Source of the DNA: CAZPWQ01 sp964590495
GTDB taxonomy: Bacteria; Bacteroidota; Rhodothermia; Balneolales; Balneolaceae
NCBI GenBank assembly: GCA_964590495.1
Contig: CAZPWQ010000169.1
Coordinates: forward strand, 1 to 6,215
Direction: 5' to 3'
DNA length: 6,215 bases
Of this stretch, positions 1 through 6,172 are shown in pieces. How positions within the stretch are numbered: position 1 is the first letter of the stretch; each line of letters starts with the position of its first letter. The notes beneath the pieces are model-generated. The model had not been told where the DNA came from. It worked only from the letters and a program-made list of their open reading frames with translations, and did not search any database. Both the position numbers and the translations under genes were made by a program.

Positions 1-875
1 TAGAAATACACGCCGCTGGCCAGGTTTGAGGCATCAAAGGTGACCGTATAGCGGCCGGACTGCCGGTGGTCATCCACCAGCGTTTGCACCCGGCGGCCCA
101 GCATGTCAAACACCTCCAGGCGCACCGAACTCTCTTCCGGCAACTGGTAGGTAATCTGCGTGGTGGGATTGAACGGGTTGGGGTAGTTCTGGCCGAGGGC
201 ATAGTTTGTAACTTCCTCCGCAGGTGTTAGCTCAAGGGTTTGTGCAGCCATCTTGGATAGCATTTCTTTATCGGTCGTGCCGTACTCACTTAACAACACT
301 CCCTGTAAATCATCAATATTTGAGCTTATCGTTATTTTTACCCTCGCGGTTCTCTTTGTTGTTTCACCGGTATTCCCAATATACCTGCTAAGTGTATCCT
401 GCGGTAAATGAGCGGCTGAATAGTCCGCTTCATTAAGCAGACCGATCACCTCGTTTGTTCGCTCATCAACCAGTTCAACTTTATATCGTATGTATCCATT
501 TTTGCCCAGCGCGGTTACGGCCTGTGCAGGGTCAATAAATCCCGCTTCCTCACTGAATGTGATACCGGTTTGGTTATCAATGCCAAAAGGTTCACTTAGG
601 ATATACTTGTTCAGTTTTTTCAGTTTGAGATACTTTACCCCCCAACGCCCGTTTGATTTGGCACTGTCGGGTTTATCTTGCGATATTTCTACGAATTGTA
701 TGTTTTTGTTATCCACCGAAAGACTTTTCATGGTATAATTAAACCGGAGATCGTCCTTGTGTAAGGCGACTCCTCTTCCATAATTAATGGGTGTATCGGA
801 AGATACTTTGGAAAGACTGCTGCCTATATTTCCCGTATTTGAAGGTATACGGGGTACTTGTGCGGTCGAATGAGC
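1..875 (-). CDS. C-terminal part of the same secreted protease: beta-sandwich region plus T9SS type A sorting domain (partial, other frame)
   Basis: Seen: in the +1 frame relative to the 784-3435 gene, the minus strand is open from 875 (just after a TAA at 878-876) through the left edge. It reads naturally from about 839, starting NTGNIGSSLSKVSSDTPINY. About 195 residues of beta-rich sequence follow. Then comes a canonical Por/T9SS C-terminal domain: ALGQNYPNPFNPTTQITYQL, then a region with VFDMLGRRVQTLVD, and finally SGRYTVTFDASNLASGVYFY at the edge. Known: this domain directs export through the type IX system and is removed at the surface. About 15-20 final residues should lie outside the window. 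There is no signal peptide or convincing start in this frame, so it is not an independent gene. It is the out-of-frame tail of the upstream protease, and a T9SS cargo needs the N-terminal signal peptide found there. The sorting domain is far GC-richer (39/60 at 61-120) than the stretch before it (22/60 at 301-360). Confidence 0.85.
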
Positions 876-3435
876 TTACAAGCATATTTGCCCCCGAACC
901 GGTCCCGTTGGAGAGTTGAACCTCCTCACCGCTTGTGCTGAGCTTGGTATTGCTTGAACCGTTGCTCAGGTAATTGGCATACCAAGAGTCTACCTGTTCG
1001 CTCCAGGCGTACAGGTATTTGGAATTGTCATCACTTATATTCAAGGACACGCTTCTCACGAAATACCCTCTTATGGTATATTGTGAAGGGGAGGAGGTGC
1101 TCCAGTACACCGTGTTCATCCAGTAGGGGGAGGATTGACCGTACAGGGCCCGAATCCAGCTTACTCTAATGCCCCCGTTCGGCATCTGCACCATGGAGGG
1201 CTTATAGTTTTGCTGCCCGGTGGAAGAGGACAGGTTGGAAGTATATGTATTCGTACAGTACCACGAACTGCCGCTGGGGGAACATTCAATAAATTTATGT
1301 TTGACTGAGCCTGAACCTTGCTGATACACAATATGAAAAACGTCTAAATTATTGTACATCTTGTTTATATGTACCGAGGTATTGGTTGAATTGGCATTTG
1401 TTCCGCTCAGATAGGTGACCTGTGAACTGCTCATGATGTCTCCGTTTCCACTCAATTCTCCATATAGGTAGTATATCCCCGCCGTTCCGTTTTTCTTTTC
1501 AACGGTAAGGGTAAAGTCTCCCACTCCGTTATTATTTGGATCGCCTCCCAAGGTTATATTGGGATTGGCATCAACCGAATAGGATTCGGTAGATCCTACA
1601 GTTCCCATATTAAAGTCGGTATGGTGGTGATACCCGCTGCTTCCTCTCTTGAAAATCTTCCCCATAATTTTGTAATAACTCCCATTTTTCTGCTGATATA
1701 CCACCACCACATAATTTCCATACGTGCTTCCCGCGTACAGCCAGTCGATACTGGGGTTTTTGCCTGCCCCGGTGTCCAGGGGGTTGCCGTAGTTGCCGAG
1801 GGTCCATGTGGCCCCGTCGTCGTCACTGTGCTCCACCCACACACGGCCCAGCGATTCATACACCATATGGAGCCAGCCATCCGAGGTCCTCACTACTTTA
1901 CGCTGGGAGTTGTTGGCGTAGGCAGTGGCGTCGTTGGAAATGCGGGAAATTTTAAGCTTCGCCCGTGCTTCTGCACCGGCATCGGTAAAGACCACAGCGG
2001 TTTCTTTGCTATTTGGGTCTTCAAAACCGACGTCATCGCCTTCCCAACCTATGGGTGCTACCTGCCGGCTGCCCAGGGAACCACCAAAGTTGATAGATTG
2101 GGGTTCATTTCGCACGGAATAATATGGAGGTTGCCAATTTTCAGTTGGGCCGCTCTCATTCAAAAACAGACCATTGTATAATTTACCGTTGATAGTATTA
2201 AATCCCGGGTTAAAAGGAGCTGAATGAGAATAAAAAACGGCATCCATACCGCGGTTACGCGGAGAGTTGTCAAAATCCGGATCATTGTAATCAATCAGCC
2301 AGGGATCTTTGAATTGAATTTGTCCGCTGCCGCTGAGTGATGGCGCCTCTGGAAAAGCATTGGTTACCGAAATGCCGGAATGGGTTTTCTGAAATTGGGA
2401 AATAAGCTGACTGGCGCCGGCATCCATCTGAAAAACACGATGATTGCGCACATCGTTAAAACCAATCCACTCATTGTACTTTTCGTTGGGGTTATTATAC
2501 ACCCCTTGGTCTGCTCGCAGAATTTCAATACCTCCCTCCACTACATTTAATTGAACTTCTGAACCAGATAAAACATAGTCATTGAAAATAGTTTCATTCC
2601 AACGTCCGATGGATGAACCGATTATCGTCTGTCCAGCTTCATCTTTTTGAGTTACAGAAAGTGTAAAATCATTGAGTTCCGCCTGAAAGGTATTCCAAAA
2701 TGAGGACCTATAGGCACTTGTTCCTTCGGCCACATCATCTGAAGTTCGAAAGTTCGTTGCAACGCCGACTGATTTTCCGGTACTTTCATCAACGATAGGT
2801 GAACCTGAATCACCACCTATAAGTTGTGACTTAAATTCTACCAGATCTCCTGTTGTATTTTGTGTGAGATTCTCTCCACTATCGGTTCGTAAGGTCTTAC
2901 GCAATGGTCCCGGTGGAACACCAGCAAGATCATCTCCATATCCCATAGATCGGTATATATCCCCTGTTAAATCCTGAACCAATTCTATATAAACCAGTTG
3001 AGCTTCAATAGGTTGTAAACCAGTTACAGGATTGTCATTCACTCTGAAAATCGCCCAATCCCGATCCGGTGTATTATCATCACTGTTAATCACTTCACTA
3101 ACTGTGTATATATCTTCAGATGAAGAATAGTTGATCTCTCCATCAGGTTCTGAAAGTGGTACATTAAATTCAACAATATCATTTGACTCAGGATAACAAT
3201 GACCCGCAGTAATTAACATGCCACCTTTCGTAATCCAGGCTGTGCAACTAGTATTTAGTCTGGCCATAGCAGGTGCGAGTGAGTCTGATAATGGATGATC
3301 TGATGCAGGAATCCGGGGATCTTCTTGAAAATAAGCATAACTAAAATCTGTTGATATTAATACTATTAATATAGTCAGTATCAAAGAACTAAGTTTTCTT
3401 CGAGAAATTTGTTCTCTTTTTTGTGTGTGATCCAT
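784..3435 (-). CDS. Secreted S1-family serine protease with Asp-box/beta-propeller-like region; frameshifted before its T9SS domain
   Basis: Seen: 883 codons. Residues 1-34 form a signal peptide (basic KREQISRRK, hydrophobic core LSSLILTILIVLIS, likely cut after SYA). Residues 40-250 match a chymotrypsin-fold (S1) protease: His79 in TAGHC, Asp126 in DRDWAIF, Ser210 in GGDSGSP. Cys64 and Cys80 have the 16-residue spacing of the chymotrypsin C42-C58 disulfide. The residue six before the catalytic Ser is Gln, not Asp, so Arg/Lys specificity is not indicated. Residues 515-830 are beta-rich with a perfect Asp-box (S-D-D-D-G-A-T-W, 537-544) and degenerate repeats (VYQQ at 579 and 703), suggesting a sialidase-like propeller; no sialidase active site was identified. 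The start is supported by GGAG seven bases upstream. The reading frame ends in an unlikely tail (from about residue 866) at TAA 784-786, whereas the next frame continues into a T9SS sorting domain. I infer one gene of about 1,160 codons broken by a one-base indel. It lies 59 bp after the upstream lipoprotein gene and may be co-transcribed. Substrate unknown. Confidence 0.85.
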   Translation of the reverse strand: MDHTQKREQISRRKLSSLILTILIVLISTDFSYAYFQEDPRIPASDHPLSDSLAPAMARLNTSCTAWITKGGMLITAGHCYPESNDIVEFNVPLSEPDGEINYSSSEDIYTVSEVINSDDNTPDRDWAIFRVNDNPVTGLQPIEAQLVYIELVQDLTGDIYRSMGYGDDLAGVPPGPLRKTLRTDSGENLTQNTTGDLVEFKSQLIGGDSGSPIVDESTGKSVGVATNFRTSDDVAEGTSAYRSSFWNTFQAELNDFTLSVTQKDEAGQTIIGSSIGRWNETIFNDYVLSGSEVQLNVVEGGIEILRADQGVYNNPNEKYNEWIGFNDVRNHRVFQMDAGASQLISQFQKTHSGISVTNAFPEAPSLSGSGQIQFKDPWLIDYNDPDFDNSPRNRGMDAVFYSHSAPFNPGFNTINGKLYNGLFLNESGPTENWQPPYYSVRNEPQSINFGGSLGSRQVAPIGWEGDDVGFEDPNSKETAVVFTDAGAEARAKLKISRISNDATAYANNSQRKVVRTSDGWLHMVYESLGRVWVEHSDDDGATWTLGNYGNPLDTGAGKNPSIDWLYAGSTYGNYVVVVYQQKNGSYYKIMGKIFKRGSSGYHHHTDFNMGTVGSTESYSVDANPNITLGGDPNNNGVGDFTLTVEKKNGTAGIYYLYGELSGNGDIMSSSQVTYLSGTNANSTNTSVHINKMYNNLDVFHIVYQQGSGSVKHKFIECSPSGSSWYCTNTYTSNLSSSTGQQNYKPSMVQMPNGGIRVSWIRALYGQSSPYWMNTVYWSTSSPSQYTIRGYFVRSVSLNISDDNSKYLYAWSEQVDSWYANYLSNGSSNTKLSTSGEEVQLSNGTGSGANMLVSSFDRTSTPYTFKYGKYRQQSFQSIFRYTH

Positions 3436-3494
3436 TTGATTTCTCCAATTATGATTGAGGTTTAGTTGCGATCATTGCACGTTTCTTTTTGTAT
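3436..3494 (-). other. Short intergenic gap between lipoprotein and protease genes
   Basis: A 59-bp AT-rich gap holds only the protease ribosome binding site. I see no hairpin with a T-run and no clear promoter, so read-through from the lipoprotein gene into the protease gene is the simplest reading (inference). Confidence 0.45.
3442..3448 (-). promoter_or_regulatory. Ribosome binding site of the secreted protease gene
   Basis: The minus strand reads TTGGAGA followed by ATCAA and ATG. The GGAG core (3446-3443) is seven bases before the ATG at 3435-3433. This supports the chosen start. It also contrasts with the paralogous lipoprotein genes, which have no recognisable Shine-Dalgarno. Confidence 0.6.
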
Positions 3495-4790
3495 TCACTC
3501 TCTTATTCCAATCGTTACAAAAGCTTGTCTGCCTTCCAGCCCAACGGCCACGACAATATTATCATGAATGGTCACATCGAGCAGCAGGTTTCCATCAAAT
3601 TCCTGTTGAAACGATTTCCAGGTTGCCCCATTGAAATGCAGAAATTCCCCAAAGTCTCCTACCACTACTATATCATTTAATCCATTCGCATCTATAGCTT
3701 GCAGGTAGTTATCTGTAATCCCTTCATGGATGGGCTGCCAATGGGCAGAGGAATTTACATCGGGTTTACGGTATATTCCCCTTCCTGTCAAATATGTTAC
3801 GCCGGAATCATCAAACCATATACCGTGAATGCTGTATGGGATGCCGCCAGATGAAAGGGTTTCCGTTTGTTGATCATCCTTAATTCTAAGGATGCTTTTT
3901 TTTGAATTCACCAGCCGCTTTGCCGCAATAGCAACAACCCCTTGCTCTTCATTGCCGTGAATGTCATAAAAATCCAGATCCGTATCCGTTTCGATCTTTT
4001 GCCAGTTTTGGCCGTTGTAGTGAGCTATGTTTCCTGAGTTACCTCCTATAAAGAAATTCTCCCTGGATTTTCCCCACATACTATTTATTCGTGCATCAAA
4101 AACATTCGTAGAAACATCAATTGGAACATAATCAAATCCATTCCAGTGTATCATATTTGCTATACCATACCATATATTGTCTGTATCAAAAGCAATAACT
4201 GATCTTATTTCAGTGAAAAAGGCTTCCTCTTCAAAATAATAGGGTATTTTCTTAAGCTCCCAAGTATTTCCATTCCAATGTGCAGCATTGTAAATATTCG
4301 AGCCCGACTGCTCTGTTGAATCATTCATAAAAATTTCTCCCACGGCCCAAATGTTGTTCTCGTCAATGATAGACACGCCGCGGAGCACGCTGGAGGAGTG
4401 TTCTCCGAACGTAAACGTCTGCCAGGTAAACTCCTGTGAGGTAGTATCCAGGGTGGCCGCCCGCCTGGTTTCGGTTCTGTTGAGTCCGTTTTTGGTCACC
4501 GCCGTCCAGCGGTAGTCCGTGGCCGGCAGCAGGCCGCTGTCGGTCAGCAGCGTATCGGGGCGGCTCATCCGAAACGAATAGATCTCCTCGCCATCGCGTT
4601 CAATCGAAATCTCAGCGCCGGGAAAAGCGCGAACCTCCAGAAAAACTTCCACCGCCGAGACCGGGGTAATGCTGAGCAGCTTCCTGTCATCATCATCGGA
4701 TCCCAGCAGCCCGCAGGCGGCCATGCCGACCAGAAGGGAAAGGAACAAAAAGGCCGGTGTGGTCAGGCGGTATGTGAGGTGATCAAACAT
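3495..4790 (-). CDS. Surface lipoprotein: lipobox, acidic tether, FN3-like domain and beta-propeller-like repeats
   Basis: Seen: 431 codons, intact. Residues 1-25 are a lipoprotein signal peptide (Arg8, then TTPAFLFLSLLVGMAA) with the lipid-attachment Cys26. After it comes GLLGSDDDDRK, an Asp run resembling the S-D-D-D-D lipoprotein export signal described in Bacteroidota, so the mature protein is probably outer-membrane and surface-exposed. Residues 38-118 look like a fibronectin type III domain (TDSGLLPATDYRWTAVT). Residues 120-431 contain repeated strands with the motif H-(W/Y/F)-N-G at 171, 215, 257 and 385, alternating with IWAVG/FFIGG/IVVVGD-type strands, as in a beta-propeller. No catalytic residues are recognised and I cannot name the family. 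The start is the ATG that gives the signal peptide shared almost identically with the neighbouring paralogue at 5103-6172. There is no Shine-Dalgarno, and a 17-codon ORF overlaps the start. GC content drops sharply at about 4380, between the FN3-like part (44/60 at 4501-4560) and the propeller (18/60 at 4081-4140). Role unknown; binding or adhesion is a guess. Confidence 0.85.
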   Translation of the reverse strand: MFDHLTYRLTTPAFLFLSLLVGMAACGLLGSDDDDRKLLSITPVSAVEVFLEVRAFPGAEISIERDGEEIYSFRMSRPDTLLTDSGLLPATDYRWTAVTKNGLNRTETRRAATLDTTSQEFTWQTFTFGEHSSSVLRGVSIIDENNIWAVGEIFMNDSTEQSGSNIYNAAHWNGNTWELKKIPYYFEEEAFFTEIRSVIAFDTDNIWYGIANMIHWNGFDYVPIDVSTNVFDARINSMWGKSRENFFIGGNSGNIAHYNGQNWQKIETDTDLDFYDIHGNEEQGVVAIAAKRLVNSKKSILRIKDDQQTETLSSGGIPYSIHGIWFDDSGVTYLTGRGIYRKPDVNSSAHWQPIHEGITDNYLQAIDANGLNDIVVVGDFGEFLHFNGATWKSFQQEFDGNLLLDVTIHDNIVVAVGLEGRQAFVTIGIRE

Positions 4791-4833
4791 TGCAGGCGTT
4801 GGTTTTTCAGGAACATTGGGCTACCGCTTCTAT
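4736..4833 (-). repeat. 98-bp direct repeat, copy 1: leader plus signal-peptide head
   Basis: This segment matches 6118-6215 base for base except at three positions close to the lipoprotein start codon. It spans 43 bases of non-coding leader (4791-4833) plus the first 18 or so codons of the lipoprotein. Weaker similarity continues into the gene to about 4687 (lipobox and Asp run), then is lost. Copy 2 reaches the window edge, so the outer limit of the repeat is unknown. Confidence 0.95.
4763..4816 (-). CDS. Possible 17-residue leader peptide overlapping the lipoprotein start (copy 1)
   Basis: The minus strand encodes MFLKNQRLQCLITSHTA then TGA. It starts 26 bases upstream of the lipoprotein ATG and ends 25 bases inside that gene, in a different frame. 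Copy 2 at 6145-6198 encodes exactly the same peptide although three bases differ (TGT/TGC, TTG/CTG, ACC/ACT). There is no Shine-Dalgarno. It may be a translated leader coupled to lipoprotein expression, or simply a chance ORF inside a recent duplication. Confidence 0.3.
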   Translation of the reverse strand: MFLKNQRLQCLITSHTA

Positions 4834-4857
4834 TTTCAAGTGTAACGCGCGGCGGAT

Positions 4858-4886
4858 TTGTTACAAACTATTTAAAAAATTGTAAA
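4858..4886 (-). promoter_or_regulatory. Possible promoter for the 431-codon lipoprotein
   Basis: On the minus strand TTTACA (4886-4881) is followed after 17 bases by TAACAA (4863-4858). That is a good -35 and a mediocre -10 by the general sigma-70 consensus. The overlapping TAGTTTG also partly resembles the Bacteroidota -7 element TAnnTTTG. It would give a 5' leader of about 60 bases that includes the repeated segment. Prediction by eye only. Confidence 0.3.
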
Positions 4887-4961
4887 GAGCCTAAGTGTTT
4901 GTGTTTCAATGGTGAACGGCGCTGAACTTACAATCAGTAAATATTTTGTTATCTTGTTCAT
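4872..4961 (-). CDS. Small ORF with signal-peptide-like start; possible remnant gene or leader
   Basis: Thirty codons including stop, beginning MNKITKYLLIVSSAPF: two lysines, then a short hydrophobic stretch like the start of an exported protein. CGGAG lies eight bases before the ATG (4974-4970), the best Shine-Dalgarno in this intergenic region. The second half (TIETQTLRLFTIF) looks unlike a mature protein and runs into the predicted promoter of the next gene. It may be the surviving 5' end of a secreted-protein gene whose body was lost, a small peptide gene, or chance. Family not recognised. Confidence 0.3.
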   Translation of the reverse strand: MNKITKYLLIVSSAPFTIETQTLRLFTIF

Positions 4962-4989
4962 GGTTTGATCTCCGTTAGGGATTAAACAA

Positions 4990-5051
4990 GAATAGCCGGT
5001 GGAATAAGATTTTCTTATTCTCACAAAAGGGTGCCAACCTGAAGGCTATTC
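4990..5051. other. Nested inverted-repeat structure in the intergenic region
   Basis: An outer perfect 8-bp inverted repeat (GAATAGCC at 4990-4997, GGCTATTC at 5044-5051) encloses an inner perfect 8-bp hairpin (GAATAAGA, loop TTT, TCTTATTC at 5002-5020). It sits next to the strong hairpin at 5060-5083. It could be a structured 5' leader for the minus-strand small ORF at 4872-4961, or part of a small plus-strand transcript ending at that hairpin. No known RNA family is recognised. Confidence 0.4.
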
Positions 5052-5059
5052 GTATTTTG

Positions 5060-5095
5060 GGAGCGGTGTTACAGCACCGCTCCTATTTTATTTTG
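5060..5095. terminator. Strong hairpin, probable rho-independent terminator
   Basis: A perfect 9-bp GC-rich stem (GGAGCGGTG at 5060-5068, CACCGCTCC at 5075-5083) has a 6-base loop. On the plus strand it is followed by TATTTTATTTTG, a good U-tract. On the minus strand, the direction of the lipoprotein gene ending at 5103, the trailing sequence is CAAAATACG, a poor U-tract. It begins 19 bases past that gene's stop codon, so it probably marks its 3' end, but by sequence the better terminator orientation is plus. Confidence 0.65.
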
Positions 5096-5102
5096 TTGAG
5101 CA

Positions 5103-6035
5103 TTACTCCGCCTGTTCGTTTTCGGTTAGGGTTCCATGATAGATTAAGTTCGTTCCGGCTTCGTAGTCATTGACTAAAAAGAAAATATCTTCTTTGAAAA
5201 CTAATTCCCGAAAAATGGAAGCATTTTCACTGTTAAGTGAAAATAAATTATAAAAATTCTCTCCATTGTAATGGGTAACCCCATTTTCAGTCACAATAAA
5301 AAGATCTTTCTGATGCCTACCATTTATACCTATTGGAGTTTCCTCACTGGCTATAGAAATAATAGTTTTAAATTTTCCATTGCTTTGTTTCTGGATGTCA
5401 TTTCCAACTACATAGTAAATTTCATTTCCTACACAATTCATCCATAAAGTTTCTACTTCTTCTGTGGTCTTGGAAAGAGTTTCTTTAAATTCATGGTTAG
5501 AGTATTTGAAAAAAGATAATGTTCTTGGGCTTCCATCAACGCGATTCGATCCTCTTATTATAACCCCTTCTTTACCTTCGCATAGTCGTTGAAATTGTAC
5601 GTCAAAATCTGAAACCAACAACTCCTTCCACTGACTTCCATCATAATGTAATATAAAGCCCTTATATGTAGACGTCTCATTTTCTATAGCATTTCCTACT
5701 GCATAAATATCAGAAGGTGAGGCACCCCAAATATCCTTAACACGGCTAATATTATATCCTTGCTTCTCAAATTGATAGAATAGTTCCCACGATTCTCCAT
5801 CATAATGGAATATTTCTCCATCATTTCCTCCCATCCATACATCGTTCAGAGCAAACCCAAAAATGCTAAAAAAATCGCCGACAAACCGTGAGGAGTAGGG
5901 AGCCCATTCCTTTCCATCAAAATGCCATAGTTTTTCAGCCCCACCACCGGAAGCTATCCACACATCATCCGGCGAAGAGCCCCAATGGTATTCATCCACC
6001 CGCCGGGGGCGCTGTACAAGCTGTCCACCGTCCAT
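5103..6035 (-). CDS. Beta-propeller-like body of a frameshifted surface lipoprotein
   Basis: Seen: the frame is open for 310 codons from an ATG at 6035, but its first ten codons are an out-of-frame reading of the head. The genuine sequence begins at about residue 11 (RRVDEYHWGSSPDDVWI). Propeller-like repeats follow, each with H-(F/Y)-(D/N)-G then W or F: residues 38, 77, 130 and 255, preceded by strands of the type WGSSPDDVWIASG, DVWMGGNDG and IWGASPSDIYAVG. No signal peptide is present in this frame. Restoring one C at the five-C run 6005-6009 joins it to the lipoprotein head at 5954-6172. The predicted whole is about 356 residues: signal peptide, Cys26, SDDD tether, then propeller. Compared with the paralogue at 3495-4790 it lacks the FN3-like domain. 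The body is AT-rich (20/60 G+C at 5281-5340). The function and family of the propeller are not recognised; no catalytic residues are evident. Confidence 0.75.
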   Translation of the reverse strand: MDGGQLVQRPRRVDEYHWGSSPDDVWIASGGGAEKLWHFDGKEWAPYSSRFVGDFFSIFGFALNDVWMGGNDGEIFHYDGESWELFYQFEKQGYNISRVKDIWGASPSDIYAVGNAIENETSTYKGFILHYDGSQWKELLVSDFDVQFQRLCEGKEGVIIRGSNRVDGSPRTLSFFKYSNHEFKETLSKTTEEVETLWMNCVGNEIYYVVGNDIQKQSNGKFKTIISIASEETPIGINGRHQKDLFIVTENGVTHYNGENFYNLFSLNSENASIFRELVFKEDIFFLVNDYEAGTNLIYHGTLTENEQAE

Positions 6036-6172
6036 TCATAATTTCGCGGGCCGGGTTCCAGTTCAGGAGGGTCATCATCAGAACTGAGGATGCCGCAGGC
6101 AGCCATGCCTGTCAAAAGGGAAAGGAACAAAAAGGCCGGTGTGGTCAGGCGGTATGTGAAGTGATCAGGCAT
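5954..6172 (-). CDS. Lipoprotein head (signal peptide and lipobox) of the frameshifted propeller gene
   Basis: Seen: 72 codons. Residues 1-25 are nearly identical to the signal peptide of the 431-residue paralogue (they differ at residues 2, 5 and 21), with lipid-attachment Cys26 and then GILSSDDDPPEL, an acidic surface-export-like tether. NYEWTVDSLYSAP (44-56) reads as the linker that normally precedes the first propeller strand. After the run of five Cs at 6005-6009 this frame turns to nonsense and stops at 5954-5956, while the other frame continues as a good propeller. The open frames overlap only between 6035 and 5957, so the indel lies there. As sequenced, translation would yield only a truncated lipopeptide. 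Confidence 0.75.
   Translation of the reverse strand: MPDHFTYRLTTPAFLFLSLLTGMAACGILSSDDDPPELEPGPRNYEWTVDSLYSAPGGWMNTIGALRRMMCG

Noticed and set aside
490..738. 82-codon plus-strand ORF with hydrophobic residues
   Set aside because: It is antisense to the out-of-frame beta-rich tail of the secreted protease, with no ribosome binding site and no supporting motif.
838..843. Programmed ribosomal frameshifting in the protease gene
   Set aside because: The junction (TTC AAA TAC) has no recognised slippery heptamer, in-frame stop or Shine-Dalgarno-like stimulator, so an indel is more likely.
1621..2181. 186-codon plus-strand ORF opposite the protease gene
   Set aside because: It is antisense to the well-supported Asp-box region, has no recognisable domain or ribosome binding site, and lies partly in the GC-rich stretch where antisense frames stay open by chance.
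4909..4968. 19-codon plus-strand ORF ending in a hydrophobic tail (MVNGAELTISKYFVILFMV)
   Set aside because: It has no Shine-Dalgarno and overlaps, antisense, the better-supported small minus-strand ORF.
5022..5037. Sigma-54-like promoter on the minus strand (TTGGCAC then TTGT)
   Set aside because: The -24 half is good, but the -12 element is one base too close and lacks the GC dinucleotide.
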